DNA of 64,000 nucleotides from Bradyrhizobium australiense (GCF_013114825.1 NZ_JAAVLX010000014.1:1-64000), one strand, 5' to 3'; shown: positions 16,973 through 25,705, counted from the first letter of the stretch. Translations and numbers: made by a program. Notes: generated by a model not told the origin, from the letters alone.

Positions 16973-18112
16973 TCAATAACCCTTCATCAACGCCAACTGA
17001 TCGGCGTGGTAATTGCTGTCGCCGAACAATTCCTGGCAGACGCGCGCGCGCTTCATGAAGAAGCCGATGTCGAACTGGTCGGTCATGCCCATGCCGCCGT
17101 GCATCTGCACGCCTTCCTGCACCGCGAGCGTGGCGGTGGTGCCGGCCTTCGCTTTTGCGACTGACACTGCCGCTCCGGCGTGGTCGAAATCGCCGTCGAG
17201 CGTCTGCAACGCCTTCAGCACGGCCGCGCGGGTGATCTCGATATCGATATAGAGCTGAGCGGCGCGGTGCTGCAGCGCCTGGAATTCGCCGATCAATTTG
17301 CCGAACTGCTTGCGCTCTTTCAGGTAGGTGACGGTGCGGCCGAACACCTCCTCGCTCAGGCCCACCATTTCGGAGGCGACCGCGCCGCGGCCGATGTTGA
17401 GCACGCCTTCCAGCAGCGCGCCGCCCTGATCGACCTCGCCGAGCACCTGGTCCGCATTGACCTCGACATCGCTGAACTCGATCCGCGCTGCGTTATGTGC
17501 GTCAACCATCACGGTGCGTTCGATGGCAACGCCCTTGGCTTTGGCATCGACCAGGAACAGCGTCAGCCCGTCGCGCTCGCCGGCGGCGCCGCCGGTGCGG
17601 CCAGCGACGATCAGGAGATCGGCCGTATGGCCGTCGACCACCAGCGCCTTGGTACCGTTGAGCCTGAAGCCGTTGCCGGAGCGCACCGCCTGCAAACTGA
17701 TCTGCAGGGGACGATGTTTCGCGCCTTCATCAATCGCGAGCGCCGCCAGCAGCGATCCATCGGCAATCCTCGGCAGATGCGCCGATTTCTGCGCTTCATT
17801 GCCACCGCGCGAGAGCGCAGACACCGCCAGCACCGCGGTCGACAGAAACGGCGACGGCATCAGGGTGCGGCCGATTTCCTCCATCACGACGCCGGCGTCG
17901 ACGAAGCCGAGCCCGCTGCCGCCGAAATTTTCGGGCACCAGCAGGCCGGAAAATCCCATTTCGGCAAACGCTTTCCAGAGGTCGCGGGAAAAGCCTGTTT
18001 CATCCTTGCTGTCGCGCAGGTGACGCAGGTGCGCCACCGGCGCCTTGTCGCTGATAAGGCCGCGCGCGCTGTCGCGCAGCATGGATTGTTCTTCGGTGAG
18101 GACGAGGGGCAT
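16973..18112 (-). CDS. Acyl-CoA dehydrogenase family protein (small-subunit type)
   Basis: The protein of about 379 residues has the acyl-CoA dehydrogenase layout: helical N-domain (EEQSMLRDSARGLISDKAPV), FGGSGLGFVDAGVVMEEIGR, a middle beta domain, and a C-terminal helical domain with KERKQFGKLIGEFQALQH and QMHGGMGMTDQFDIGFFMKRA. It would use FAD to form the 2,3-trans-enoyl-CoA. It lies 79 bases downstream of a second, longer acyl-CoA dehydrogenase gene on the same strand, an arrangement seen for pimeloyl-CoA dehydrogenase subunits (PimC/PimD). I prefer ATG at 18112; TTG at 18130 is possible. Confidence 0.9.
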   Translation of the reverse strand: MPLVLTEEQSMLRDSARGLISDKAPVAHLRHLRDSKDETGFSRDLWKAFAEMGFSGLLVPENFGGSGLGFVDAGVVMEEIGRTLMPSPFLSTAVLAVSALSRGGNEAQKSAHLPRIADGSLLAALAIDEGAKHRPLQISLQAVRSGNGFRLNGTKALVVDGHTADLLIVAGRTGGAAGERDGLTLFLVDAKAKGVAIERTVMVDAHNAARIEFSDVEVNADQVLGEVDQGGALLEGVLNIGRGAVASEMVGLSEEVFGRTVTYLKERKQFGKLIGEFQALQHRAAQLYIDIEITRAAVLKALQTLDGDFDHAGAAVSVAKAKAGTTATLAVQEGVQMHGGMGMTDQFDIGFFMKRARVCQELFGDSNYHADQLALMKGY

Positions 18113-18150
18113 GGGGAAATTCCGCTTCAAAAGGTAAATTAGGTTGCTTC

Positions 18151-18180
18151 ATCGTCCCTGCGAAAGCAGGGACGACGTGG
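18151..18180. repeat. Short TCGTCCCTGCG-palindrome between acyl-CoA dehydrogenase genes
   Basis: TCGTCCCTGC and GCAGGGACGA flank a 4-base loop. It is a minimal copy of the repeat whose longer forms are at 46708-46828 and 53056-53190. Confidence 0.8.
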
Positions 18181-18191
18181 GGGGTTCGCAC

Positions 18192-19376
18192 CTACGCCCC
18201 CGGCAGATCGAGGATGCGCTTGGAGACGATGCCGAGCATCACCTCTGATGTGCCGCCCTCGATCGAGTTGGCCTTGGTGCGCAGCCAGGCGCGCGGGCGA
18301 GCGCCGCCTCTGGAGCGATCGCTTTCCCATTCCAGCGCATCGATGCCACCGGCCGACATCAGGATTTCGTGGCGGCGCTTGTTGAGCTCAGTGCCGTAAT
18401 ATTTCATCGCCGACGAAAACGCCGGATGCGACTGCCCGGCCTTTGCCAGATCGACCGCGCGTTCGGCCGCAGCCGCCAGCGCCGCCTCGTCGACCTCGAA
18501 GGTCGAGATCTGGCTGCGCAGCATCGCATCGTCCAGCCGGCCCTGCTCGTCGGTGCCGACCGAATCGGCGGCGACCTGGCCGAGCGGCCGGCCGACGCCG
18601 CGCTCGCCCATCCCCGAGATCATCGCGCGCTCATGCTGCAACAGATATTTCGCAACATCCCAGCCGCGGTTGACTTGGCCAACCACATGCGATTTCGGCA
18701 CCCGCACATGGTCGAAGAAGGTTTCGCAGAACGGCGAATAGCCCGAGATCAGGAGAATGGGCTTGGTCGAAACGCCCTTTGAGGACATGTCGAACAGGAT
18801 AAAGCTGATGCCGTCGTGCTTTTTCGCCGCAGGGTCCGTCCGCACCAGGCAAAAAATCCAGTCGGCATAGTTCGCGTATGAGGTCCAGATCTTCTGGCCG
18901 TTGATGATGTAATCGTCGCCGTCGCTCTCGGCGCGGGTCTGCAGCGAAGCGAGGTCCGATCCGGCGTTCGGCTCGGAATAGCCCTGACACCAGCGGATCA
19001 GGCCCGCGGCGATTTTTGGCAGATGCTCTTTCTTCTGCGCCTCGGTGCCGTATTTCAGCAGCGCCGGCCCGAGCATCCAGATGCCAAAACTCGACAGCGG
19101 CGAGCGCGCGCCCATTGCCGCCATCTCCTCGCGCAGCACCTTGTGCTCCGCGGGCGAAAGTCCACCGCCGCCATATTCCTTCGGCCAATCCGGCACGGTC
19201 CAGCCCTTGTCGCGCATCCGCTCAAACCAGACGCGCTGCGGCTCGGAGGAGAATTTGGCGTTGCGGCCGCCCCAGTAGGTATCGCTTTCGGAGGTCATCG
19301 GACGCCGCATCTCCGGCGGGCAATTGGCCTCCAGCCAGGCGCGGGTTTCACGGCGGAATGTTTCCAGATCGGACAT
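18192..19376 (-). CDS. Acyl-CoA dehydrogenase family protein (large-subunit type)
   Basis: The 394-residue protein belongs to the acyl-CoA dehydrogenase fold: WPKEYGGGGLSPAEHKVLREEM, YSEPNAGSDLASLQTRAE (substrate/FAD segment), DDYIINGQKIWTSYA and the C-terminal SIEGGTSEVMLGIVSKRIL. Together with the shorter paralogue downstream it probably forms a heteromeric dehydrogenase for a dicarboxylic or long-chain acyl-CoA. Specificity cannot be read from sequence. The promoter must lie in the short divergent gap to the CMD-family gene. Confidence 0.92.
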   Translation of the reverse strand: MSDLETFRRETRAWLEANCPPEMRRPMTSESDTYWGGRNAKFSSEPQRVWFERMRDKGWTVPDWPKEYGGGGLSPAEHKVLREEMAAMGARSPLSSFGIWMLGPALLKYGTEAQKKEHLPKIAAGLIRWCQGYSEPNAGSDLASLQTRAESDGDDYIINGQKIWTSYANYADWIFCLVRTDPAAKKHDGISFILFDMSSKGVSTKPILLISGYSPFCETFFDHVRVPKSHVVGQVNRGWDVAKYLLQHERAMISGMGERGVGRPLGQVAADSVGTDEQGRLDDAMLRSQISTFEVDEAALAAAAERAVDLAKAGQSHPAFSSAMKYYGTELNKRRHEILMSAGGIDALEWESDRSRGGARPRAWLRTKANSIEGGTSEVMLGIVSKRILDLPGA

Positions 19377-19537
19377 GACGGCGTTTCCATGTGGGAATGT
19401 TTGGAAGCGACCTTAGCCCTCGCGTTGCGGAATTCAATATATGTCTGACATCAGCCTATGTCGCTCTGGCGGTGGTCACGATGTTCGATCGGGTGTATGC
19501 GCAAAGCGTAGCGATTGAAAAACAAGAGGAAACGGGC

Positions 19538-20083
19538 ATGCGGCTGAAGTTGCTTTCGCCTGGCGAAATGAGCGCCGAGCAAAAAGGAACCTACGATGAA
19601 GCGATATCAGGCAAGCGCGGCGCCCCACCGGCGCCGATGATGGCCTGGCTCAACAGCCCGGAGATGGCGCGGCACGCCACGCGGCTCGGCGAGCAACTCC
19701 GGTTCAACACGATGTTTCCGGCAAAACTTTCCGAGATCGCGATCCTTGTTACTGCGCGGCACTGGACCTCGCACTACGAATGGTATGCGCACAAGCGCCT
19801 GGCGCTGAAGGGCGGCATGGATCCCAAGATCATAGAGGACATCCGCGATCGCCGCACGCCAACGTTCGACGATCCGAAGGGCCAGATGATCTACGATCTC
19901 GCCAAATCGCTGCATGAGGGCCATGGCGTGTCGCAGGCGCTGTATGACGAAGCCGTAAAAGTGCTCACCGAACGCGGGATCGTCGAGGTGATCGGGCTAT
20001 GCGGCTATTACACGATGGTGTCGATGACGCTGAACACGTTTGAATTCGGACTGCCGGAGGGAGAGGTGTCGGATCTTGTTTGA
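19538..20083 (+). CDS. Carboxymuconolactone decarboxylase (CMD) family protein
   Basis: The 181-residue product has the CMD helical domain with ETAI-like LSEIAILVTARHWTSHYEWYAH around residues 67-88 and ERGIVEVIGLCGYYTMVS near the C-terminus. The AhpD CxxC pair is absent, so a peroxidase role is unlikely. Members of this subgroup are often beside aromatic or acyl-CoA catabolic genes, as here. AGAGGAAA before ATG 19538 supports this start; an open frame reaches back to 19391 but contains no family sequence. Confidence 0.85.
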   Translation: MRLKLLSPGEMSAEQKGTYDEAISGKRGAPPAPMMAWLNSPEMARHATRLGEQLRFNTMFPAKLSEIAILVTARHWTSHYEWYAHKRLALKGGMDPKIIEDIRDRRTPTFDDPKGQMIYDLAKSLHEGHGVSQALYDEAVKVLTERGIVEVIGLCGYYTMVSMTLNTFEFGLPEGEVSDLV

Positions 20084-20086
20084 TCT

Positions 20087-20236
20087 CTCCTCCCCCTCTC
20101 CCCGTTCTCGATGGGGAGAGGGTTGGGGTGAGGGGCTCCCTCCGCGAATTGTGACCTCCCGATAGACCTGTACCCCCTCACCCGGATTTTCCGCTTCGCG
20201 TAAAATCCGACCTCTCCCCGCAACCGGGGCGAGGTA
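20087..20236. repeat. CT-rich bradyrhizobial intergenic repeat (CTCTCCCCGTTC... GGGGAGAGGG)
   Basis: Two stem-like halves are present, CCCTCTCCCCGTTCTCGATGGGGAGAGGG-like and CCTCTCCCCGCAACCGGGGCGAGG-like, joined by a segment with CACCCGGATTTTCCGCTTCGCG. The CTCTCCCC motif recalls the centre of the left-edge palindrome at 1-125. Confidence 0.75.
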
Positions 20237-20257
20237 AGAGCAGCAAGCGGAGACAAC

Positions 20258-20752
20258 ATGTCCCAATCTCCACCCATCGTTGCCGGTACGCGGATCGGGC
20301 ATGTCCATCTCAAGGTCGCCGACCTCGAACGCGCGCTCGCCTTCTATTGCGGCGTGCTCGGCTTCGAGGTGATGCAGCGGATGGGATCGAGCGCGGCGTT
20401 CATTTCCGCCGGCGGCTATCACCACCACATCGGCCTCAACACCTGGGAAAGCAAAGGCGGCCATCCGCCGCCGCCGGGCACCACCGGGCTGTTCCACACC
20501 GCCATTCTCTATCCCACGCGCGCAGCGCTGGCCGATGCGCTCTATCGCGTGATCGAAGCCGGCATCGAGCTTGACGGCGCCAGCGATCACGGTGTCAGCG
20601 AGGCGCTCTATTTGCGCGATCCCGACCAGAACGGGGTTGAACTCTATCGCGACCGGCCGAAAGAAGAATGGCCCCGCGCGCCGGATGGATCGCTTGCGAT
20701 GTTCACCAAGCGGCTGGATCTGGAGGATCTGCTGAAGCAGCGCAACGCATAG
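20258..20752 (+). CDS. VOC-superfamily protein (glyoxalase/extradiol dioxygenase-like, CatE type)
   Basis: The 164-residue protein has the paired beta-alpha-beta-beta-beta units of the vicinal oxygen chelate fold. Candidate metal ligands are His18 in IGHVHLKVAD, the histidine in GLFHTAILYPTR, and Glu in DQNGVELYRDRP. The stretch SDHGVSEALYLRDPDQNGVELY is typical of catechol-2,3-dioxygenase-like CatE proteins. The substrate is unknown. It follows the CMD gene on the same strand after a repeat element. Confidence 0.85.
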   Translation: MSQSPPIVAGTRIGHVHLKVADLERALAFYCGVLGFEVMQRMGSSAAFISAGGYHHHIGLNTWESKGGHPPPPGTTGLFHTAILYPTRAALADALYRVIEAGIELDGASDHGVSEALYLRDPDQNGVELYRDRPKEEWPRAPDGSLAMFTKRLDLEDLLKQRNA

Positions 20753-20763
20753 GCCGACGCGAT

Positions 20764-21264
20764 TCACCGTAGCACCAGGTGCGTAAGCCAGCCGCCGAGA
20801 TAGAGGCCGCCGCCAAACACCGCATGCGTCACGAGACTGTGGAGCCGGGCGGCTGCAGGATGTGGCGTGCGGCTCGCGGCAATGCCGGCACCCATGGCGG
20901 GTTGCATCACCAGGAACGGCGCAGCCACGCTCCCGATCCCGACCATCAGTGCCGGACCGATCGTCGGATTGCGCGCCCAATCGAGGCCGAAGATCGCAAG
21001 CAGCACGCCGGCAAAGACAATCCCGATCAGGTAATGCGCGGACCACCCGATCAGCCGTTCGTCCCGCAGCGGCGGCGACGCGGCAATCTGGTCGTGGCGC
21101 AGGCGCCCGCGTGCGAGATGGCCGAGCCACCGGCCCACCAGACCATAGTCCAGCGACGGACTGCCTAGCAGCCGCTGCCGGATCATCGTCCAGATGTCCA
21201 TCACGGCCGTTGCACCTGCCCCGATCAGCACCGCCGATGTCACATAATCTGCCGCTTCAGCCAC
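20764..21264 (-). CDS. DUF2938 family integral membrane protein
   Basis: The 166-residue membrane protein has four predicted helices and the DUF2938 signatures GAGATAVMDIWTMIRQRLLG, DYGLVGRWLGH and GWSAHYLIGIVFAGVLL. Its function is unknown. It starts with GTG (GGAGG upstream) and overlaps the 3' end of the methyltransferase gene by eight bases, so both are one transcript controlled from the MerR-facing promoter. Confidence 0.85.
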   Translation of the reverse strand: MAEAADYVTSAVLIGAGATAVMDIWTMIRQRLLGSPSLDYGLVGRWLGHLARGRLRHDQIAASPPLRDERLIGWSAHYLIGIVFAGVLLAIFGLDWARNPTIGPALMVGIGSVAAPFLVMQPAMGAGIAASRTPHPAAARLHSLVTHAVFGGGLYLGGWLTHLVLR

Positions 21265-22120
21265 GCATGACCTCCGTCGGAGCCTGCGCTGCGACCATCC
21301 AGCACGCCGCGGTGAAGGAAACTACCGGCCCGCGCACATAGGGCTCGAAGGCGGCACTGACCGTCTTGATCACCCGTGCACGTGTCGATTCGTCCGCCCC
21401 CTGAAGGAACAGGCCGACCGGTCCGAGCCAACTGAGATAGCGGACGAGCTCCGTCCTTTGAAAACTGCAGGCGATATCGATCGGTCGGATGTCGATCGCG
21501 GTCCAGTCACTCGCCGCCAAAATGGACGCGATCCGGCGCCGGTCGGCGAAGGCGAACTGCCCCGGCCCTTCGGATCGACGCTCGGGAAGGCCGGGCAGAA
21601 GCGGCCTTGCCGCCCGCTCGGCCGTTGTCATGAATGGATTTTCCGCAGGAGCCCGCCAGGCAATAAAGCGCAGCCTCGCGTCAGGCCGTGCCGACTGGCG
21701 CAGGTTGGCGAAGGCCTGCACCGGATCGGCAAAGAACATGACGCCGAGGCGCGAGACGATCATGTCGAAAGTTGCGGGCGCGAAGGCGTGTGTTTGGGCG
21801 TCGGCGCAGATGAAACCTGCAGGTTGGCCGTCCAGCCTGGCTCGGGCGCGTGCCGCGGCGATCATCGGTTCCGAGAGGTCGATGCCGGTGCAGTATCCCT
21901 TGGGACCGAGTGCCCGCGCGACGGCGAGCGTCGTGGCACCCGTGCCGCAGCCGACGTCGAGCACGCGGCTCGCCGCAGCCTCGGACACCTCCTGGACCAG
22001 CAGATCCTCGAAGGGCTTGAACATCTCCTCGAGCACGTGCCGTGCCTCGACCCAGCCACGTCCGGCGGGGCCGTTCCATAGTCTTGCCTGCTCGTCATCT
22101 GTCTGATGCGCGTTATTCAT
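21257..22120 (-). CDS. Class I SAM-dependent methyltransferase
   Basis: The 287-residue protein has motif I VLDVGCGTGATTL (around residue 55), GIDLSEPMIAAARAR (acidic loop), ICADAQTHAFAPATFDMIVSRLGVMFF (motifs II/III) and a C-terminal substrate cap. It transfers a methyl group from S-adenosylmethionine to an unknown acceptor. AAGGAAG before ATG 22120 supports this start over the upstream GTG. It heads a two-gene operon with the DUF2938 gene and is divergent from a MerR regulator, with a classical 19-bp-spacer MerR-type promoter between them. Confidence 0.88.
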   Translation of the reverse strand: MNNAHQTDDEQARLWNGPAGRGWVEARHVLEEMFKPFEDLLVQEVSEAAASRVLDVGCGTGATTLAVARALGPKGYCTGIDLSEPMIAAARARARLDGQPAGFICADAQTHAFAPATFDMIVSRLGVMFFADPVQAFANLRQSARPDARLRFIAWRAPAENPFMTTAERAARPLLPGLPERRSEGPGQFAFADRRRIASILAASDWTAIDIRPIDIACSFQRTELVRYLSWLGPVGLFLQGADESTRARVIKTVSAAFEPYVRGPVVSFTAACWMVAAQAPTEVMRG

Positions 22121-22178
22121 GATCACTTCCTTTAGCTTGCGCTATTTCCTGGCTTGCCTTGAGGGCGCCGATGGCTGC

Positions 22179-22209
22179 ACTCTGCCAGTTCAAGTCAACT
22201 TGAGGTCAA
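22179..22209 (-). promoter_or_regulatory. MerR/SoxR-type promoter-operator for the methyltransferase operon
   Basis: On the minus strand TTGACC (22204-22209) and CAGAGT (22179-22184) are separated by 19 bases, the lengthened spacing typical of MerR-activated promoters. The spacer holds the perfect dyad TCAAGT-CA-ACTTGA (22190-22203). Bases 22188-22205 match the SoxR box CCTCAAGTTAACTTGAGG at 15 of 18 positions. The same DNA overlaps the ribosome site of the divergent regulator gene, which would allow autorepression. Confidence 0.7.
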
Positions 22210-22212
22210 GGC

Positions 22213-22689
22213 ATGAGAGACGTCGATATCGCGGAGGCGGCTCGATTGTCGGGCGTTCGCGCCTCGACCCTGCGCTTCTATGAAGAGAAGGGGTTGATCG
22301 CCTCTCACGGAAGACGGGGCCTTCGCCGGCTGTTCGATCCGGCCGTGTTGGACCGGCTGGCGCTGATCGCGCTCGGGCGCGCCGCCGGCTTCTCGCTCGA
22401 CGAGATCGCCACGATGTTCGCACCCGACGGCCGGCCGCGCATCGACCGGCGGATGCTGGCGGCCAAGGCCGAGGAGTTGGACCGGACGATCCGAAAGCTC
22501 AACGCCATGCGCGACGGCCTGCGCCACGCCGCCGCCTGCCCCGCTCCGAGCCACATGGAGTGTCCCACCTTCCGCCGCCTGCTGCGGGCCGCGGCGTCAG
22601 GCGCTATCGGCGAAAGGAAGGCGCGACGACCGCCGCGCAAATCGCTCGCCGCTACTGGACGCGAGAAGGGCCGCGCCCGCGAACCATGA
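22213..22689 (+). CDS. MerR-family transcriptional regulator
   Basis: The 158-residue protein has an N-terminal winged helix (DIAEAARLSGVRASTLRFYEE, residues 5-25, then GRRGLRRLFD), a dimerisation helix, and a C-terminal effector region. That region has two cysteines, Cys109 and Cys117 in ACPAPSHMECP, rather than the four-cysteine iron-sulfur cluster of SoxR. It probably activates the divergent methyltransferase-DUF2938 operon from the SoxR-box-like site. The 3' end overlaps the convergent MFS gene by 38 bases and the basic tail may be poorly conserved. Confidence 0.88.
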   Translation: MRDVDIAEAARLSGVRASTLRFYEEKGLIASHGRRGLRRLFDPAVLDRLALIALGRAAGFSLDEIATMFAPDGRPRIDRRMLAAKAEELDRTIRKLNAMRDGLRHAAACPAPSHMECPTFRRLLRAAASGAIGERKARRPPRKSLAATGREKGRAREP

Positions 22690-23917
22690 TCAGCACGGCC
22701 GCGGTCAATTCCACCCCGATGCAGCCGTAGAACGGCAGCGTGTAGCTGCCCGACAAATCCCGCAGCAGGCCGACCACGCCGGGACCGAACGCGTAAGTGA
22801 TCTGATTGATCGCCGTGATCAAACTGACCAGCACGCCGAATGAACGCGGATCGAACTCACGCTGCACGATCAGGGCCGGCAGCGTGATCAGATTGCCGAC
22901 CGAAAAGCCGAACAGCGCGCAGGCTGCGATCAGCGCGTAGTCATGATGCACATTGATGACGATCAGGAGCGCCACCGCCTGACTGACAAAGGAGAGCGAC
23001 GAAGCCAGCCGCTGGTTCATCCGGTCGATCACGAATGAAAACATCACGCGGCCGACCACCGCCATCGCCGTCAATAGCGCCACCGCAATCGCCGCCTGCT
23101 GCCGCCCGATCACCGAATCCAGAAACGCGATCAGATGCACGATGAAGCCGACCTGAGCGAACAGCACCAGCGCGAACGCCGATGACACCGATAGAAAGCC
23201 GATATCGCGAAACGCGCGTGCGCGAATTCGCGTCGGCGACGGCGCGTCCGCAGCGTCGAGCCCACTCATGCTCAGGTGGAGCGGCGGCCTTCCGACCAGC
23301 AGCAGGATCACCGGCACCATCAACGCCACCATCACGGCGGCCGATGCCATCATGGCGCCAGAGAACCCAAAATAGCCGATCCCCGCGATCAACAGCGGCA
23401 CGCCGGCGATGCCGCCAAAACTCGCGCCGTTCAGCGCCAGGCTGATCGCCATGCCGCGCTTATTGTCGAACCACAGCCCCAGCGTATTGGTGATGATGCC
23501 GAGGCTGGTCCCCGCCCAGCCGAACGCCAGCACGGCGTTGGCAAGGTAAAGCTGCCAGGGCTCGCGTACCTGACCGATCGAGATCGCCGCCGCGGCCATC
23601 GCAAACGTCCCCGCGATCAGGCAATTGCGCGGGCCGAAAGCCTTGATGGCCTCGCTGACGAACGCGACCAGGGCTGCGCCGAACAGATAGAAGAACGTGG
23701 TGCCGGACGAGATCAGCGACGTCGGCCAGCCGTGCAGCCGCTGCAGCTCGGCGACATAGACGCTCTGGCCGTAGAAGCCGAGCCCCCAGCCGAAGGTTGC
23801 CAGCAGGAAGCAGACGGCAACGATACGCCAGCCGTCGTAGCGGATGGAGGATTCGTCGATGGAGGTGTGGCTGTAGGCGTCCAACGTCTTTCTTCTTATG
23901 TTGTTCTCGTTCGTCAT
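22652..23917 (-). CDS. MFS transporter
   Basis: The protein of about 421 residues has twelve predicted helices and major-facilitator features such as GWGLGFYGQSVYVAEL in helix 1, LGLWFDNKRGMAISLALNGASFGG in the helix 4-5 region, and a long central loop. The pattern resembles the monocarboxylate/oxalate-formate antiporter-like branch; the substrate is unknown. ATG 23917 lies on the edge of an intergenic repeat, so the repeat supplies the start codon. TTG at 23882, preceded by AGAAGAAAG, is an alternative, and the frame remains open further into the repeat. Confidence 0.87.
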   Translation of the reverse strand: MTNENNIRRKTLDAYSHTSIDESSIRYDGWRIVAVCFLLATFGWGLGFYGQSVYVAELQRLHGWPTSLISSGTTFFYLFGAALVAFVSEAIKAFGPRNCLIAGTFAMAAAAISIGQVREPWQLYLANAVLAFGWAGTSLGIITNTLGLWFDNKRGMAISLALNGASFGGIAGVPLLIAGIGYFGFSGAMMASAAVMVALMVPVILLLVGRPPLHLSMSGLDAADAPSPTRIRARAFRDIGFLSVSSAFALVLFAQVGFIVHLIAFLDSVIGRQQAAIAVALLTAMAVVGRVMFSFVIDRMNQRLASSLSFVSQAVALLIVINVHHDYALIAACALFGFSVGNLITLPALIVQREFDPRSFGVLVSLITAINQITYAFGPGVVGLLRDLSGSYTLPFYGCIGVELTAAVLIMVRGRGPSRVQ

Positions 23918-24007
23918 GGCCGGGCTTGACCCGGCCATCCACGTCTTTGCGTCCGACAGCGAGAAAGACGTGGATGCCCGGGACAAGCGCGGGCATGACG
24001 ACGAGGG
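23915..24007. repeat. GGCCGGGCTTGACCCGGCC-type intergenic repeat
   Basis: Nested palindromes (GGCCGGGCTTGACCCGGCC, then CCACGTCTTT with its mate AAAGACGTGG, then GCCCGGGACAAGCGCGGGC) form a compound hairpin. It overlaps the 5' end of the MFS gene and carries one of its possible start codons. Confidence 0.75.
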
Positions 24008-24064
24008 TTAGCAGACCCACAAGCCAATTGCTTCGGCGCCGACCGAACTGTCAGCAAGTGGCAA

Positions 24065-24427
24065 CTAGGCCGCCGGCTTCGACGGATCGTAGAAGAAGCG
24101 CTCGCGAAACACCCGGTCGCCGCGCCATTCCTGCAATGCGACCTCGTCGAACCGCCCCGTCTTGCCGGACTGATAGAGGAACTCGAAGACCCAATGGATC
24201 GCGACATGATCGCCCTCGACGATCGAGGTCACGCAGGTCGAGGTCACGCTTTTGACCCGTTCCAGCACTGCGCGCTCATGCGCCACCAGCACGTCGCGGC
24301 CGACCCGCGGCGCTGCCGTGTTCTCCTGCATGCTGGCATCCTCGGTGTAGAACCGCTCAATGGCGCCGGCATGGTCGCCGGAGACGACGGCTGCAATGAA
24401 TTCGCCAAGACGGGCGCGCGTCGGCAT
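24065..24427 (-). CDS. SnoaL-like / nuclear transport factor 2 fold protein
   Basis: The 120-residue protein has the cone-like alpha+beta pattern of SnoaL/NTF2 proteins: FIAAVVSGDHAGAIERFYTEDASMQEN at the N-terminus and GDHVAIHWVFEFLY with the terminal WRGDRVFRERFFYDP. It could be a small enzyme or binding protein; no substrate can be assigned. It is 27 bases downstream of an MFS gene on the same strand and probably co-transcribed. Confidence 0.83.
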   Translation of the reverse strand: MPTRARLGEFIAAVVSGDHAGAIERFYTEDASMQENTAAPRVGRDVLVAHERAVLERVKSVTSTCVTSIVEGDHVAIHWVFEFLYQSGKTGRFDEVALQEWRGDRVFRERFFYDPSKPAA

Positions 24428-24454
24428 GAGGCCTCCAGGCTGTCAAATTGAGAA

Positions 24455-25705
24455 TTAGATACTCGGATCAGGAATTTCGTCGACCGCGCGCAGCTTCGCG
24501 CGGCGCCTGGCGAATGACGCAAACCACAGGACCGCAAGGCCGAGCAGCACCGGCGGGAACACCACCACGTTTACCATCGACCAGCCGTAATGCGCCAGCA
24601 ACTGGCCGGACGAGAACGAACCCAGCGCCATCATCCCGAACACCAGGAAATCGTTGAACGCCTGCACCTTGTTGCGCTCCTGCGGCCGATGTGTTTCCAG
24701 CACCAGTGCCGAGGCGCCGATAAACGCGAAATTCCAGCCGACGCCGAGCACGATCAGTGTCGCCCAGAAATGCAGCGCGGTGACGCCGGAAAGGCCGATC
24801 GCGGCAGCGGCGGCTTCCAGGGTCAAGCCAAGCGCCACGATCGTTGGCGCGCCGAAGCGGGCGATCAGCGTGCCCGTGAAGAAGCTCGGGCCGTACATCG
24901 CCACGATGTGCCATTGGATGCCGAAATTGGAATCGCTGACGGTGAGCCCGCACATCTTCATGGCGAGCGGCGCCGAAGTCATGACCAAATTCATCATGGG
25001 GTATGCGATCACGCCGCACAGCGCCGCCGCAATGAAGCGCGGTTGCCGCGCGATCTCGAGCAGCGGCCTGCCGCCATGCATGTCCGACGGTGCGGGCTTC
25101 GGCGCATGGACGCCCCACAGCACCGCCATCGCCACCAGCGCGACGAAGGCCTGCACCACGAAGCTGAAGGCAAACAGATAGGGCGGCCAGATATCCATGG
25201 TCCACTGCACGAGCTGCGGCCCGAGCACACCGGCGAACACGCCGCCGGCCATTACCCAGGACAACGCCTTAGGTCGGAACGCGGCACTGGCGCCGTCGGC
25301 GGCGGCAAAGCGATAGGACTGCGCCACCGCGCCGTAAAGGCCGCCGAGGAAGGTCGCGAAGCAGAACAGCCAGAATGAGGCGTAGAGAACGGCGACGGCG
25401 GCGAGTGCACCGGTCAGGATGCCGCAGAGGGTGCCGATGATGAACGCGACGCGGCGGCCATAGGCGCGCGAGATCGCACCCGTCGGCAGCGTGCCCGCGG
25501 CGAGCCCCAGCACGTACATCGACAGCGGCACGGTGGCGAGCGAGATGTCAGGCGCCAGCGTCGCGCCAACGATCGAGCCGGTCGCGAAAATCACCGCCGA
25601 ATTGGCGCCGGTCAGCGCCTGCGCGGCGGCGAGCCGCAGCACGTTGGCGCGCGCGCGTGCGTCGTTTGATATCTCTTCGGTGGCTGTCGTATCCAGCATC
25701 GGCAT
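24455..25705 (-). CDS. MFS transporter
   Basis: The 416-residue protein has twelve predicted helices, the signature GAISRAYGRRVAFIIG in loop 2-3, and THRPQERNKVQAFNDF in the later half. It is a typical drug/metabolite carrier with unknown substrate. An internal ATG two codons down (25699) is an alternative start. The small SnoaL-like gene follows it on the same transcript. Confidence 0.88.
   Translation of the reverse strand: MPMLDTTATEEISNDARARANVLRLAAAQALTGANSAVIFATGSIVGATLAPDISLATVPLSMYVLGLAAGTLPTGAISRAYGRRVAFIIGTLCGILTGALAAVAVLYASFWLFCFATFLGGLYGAVAQSYRFAAADGASAAFRPKALSWVMAGGVFAGVLGPQLVQWTMDIWPPYLFAFSFVVQAFVALVAMAVLWGVHAPKPAPSDMHGGRPLLEIARQPRFIAAALCGVIAYPMMNLVMTSAPLAMKMCGLTVSDSNFGIQWHIVAMYGPSFFTGTLIARFGAPTIVALGLTLEAAAAAIGLSGVTALHFWATLIVLGVGWNFAFIGASALVLETHRPQERNKVQAFNDFLVFGMMALGSFSSGQLLAHYGWSMVNVVVFPPVLLGLAVLWFASFARRRAKLRAVDEIPDPSI

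Noticed and set aside
17180..18142. 320-codon plus-strand ORF opposite an acyl-CoA dehydrogenase gene
   Set aside because: It is antisense to a clearly conserved enzyme and its translation is low-complexity with no family motif; a GC-rich shadow.
22213..22689. Calling the MerR protein SoxR
   Set aside because: The operator is SoxR-box-like but the protein lacks the four-cysteine iron-sulfur motif, so only MerR family is supported.
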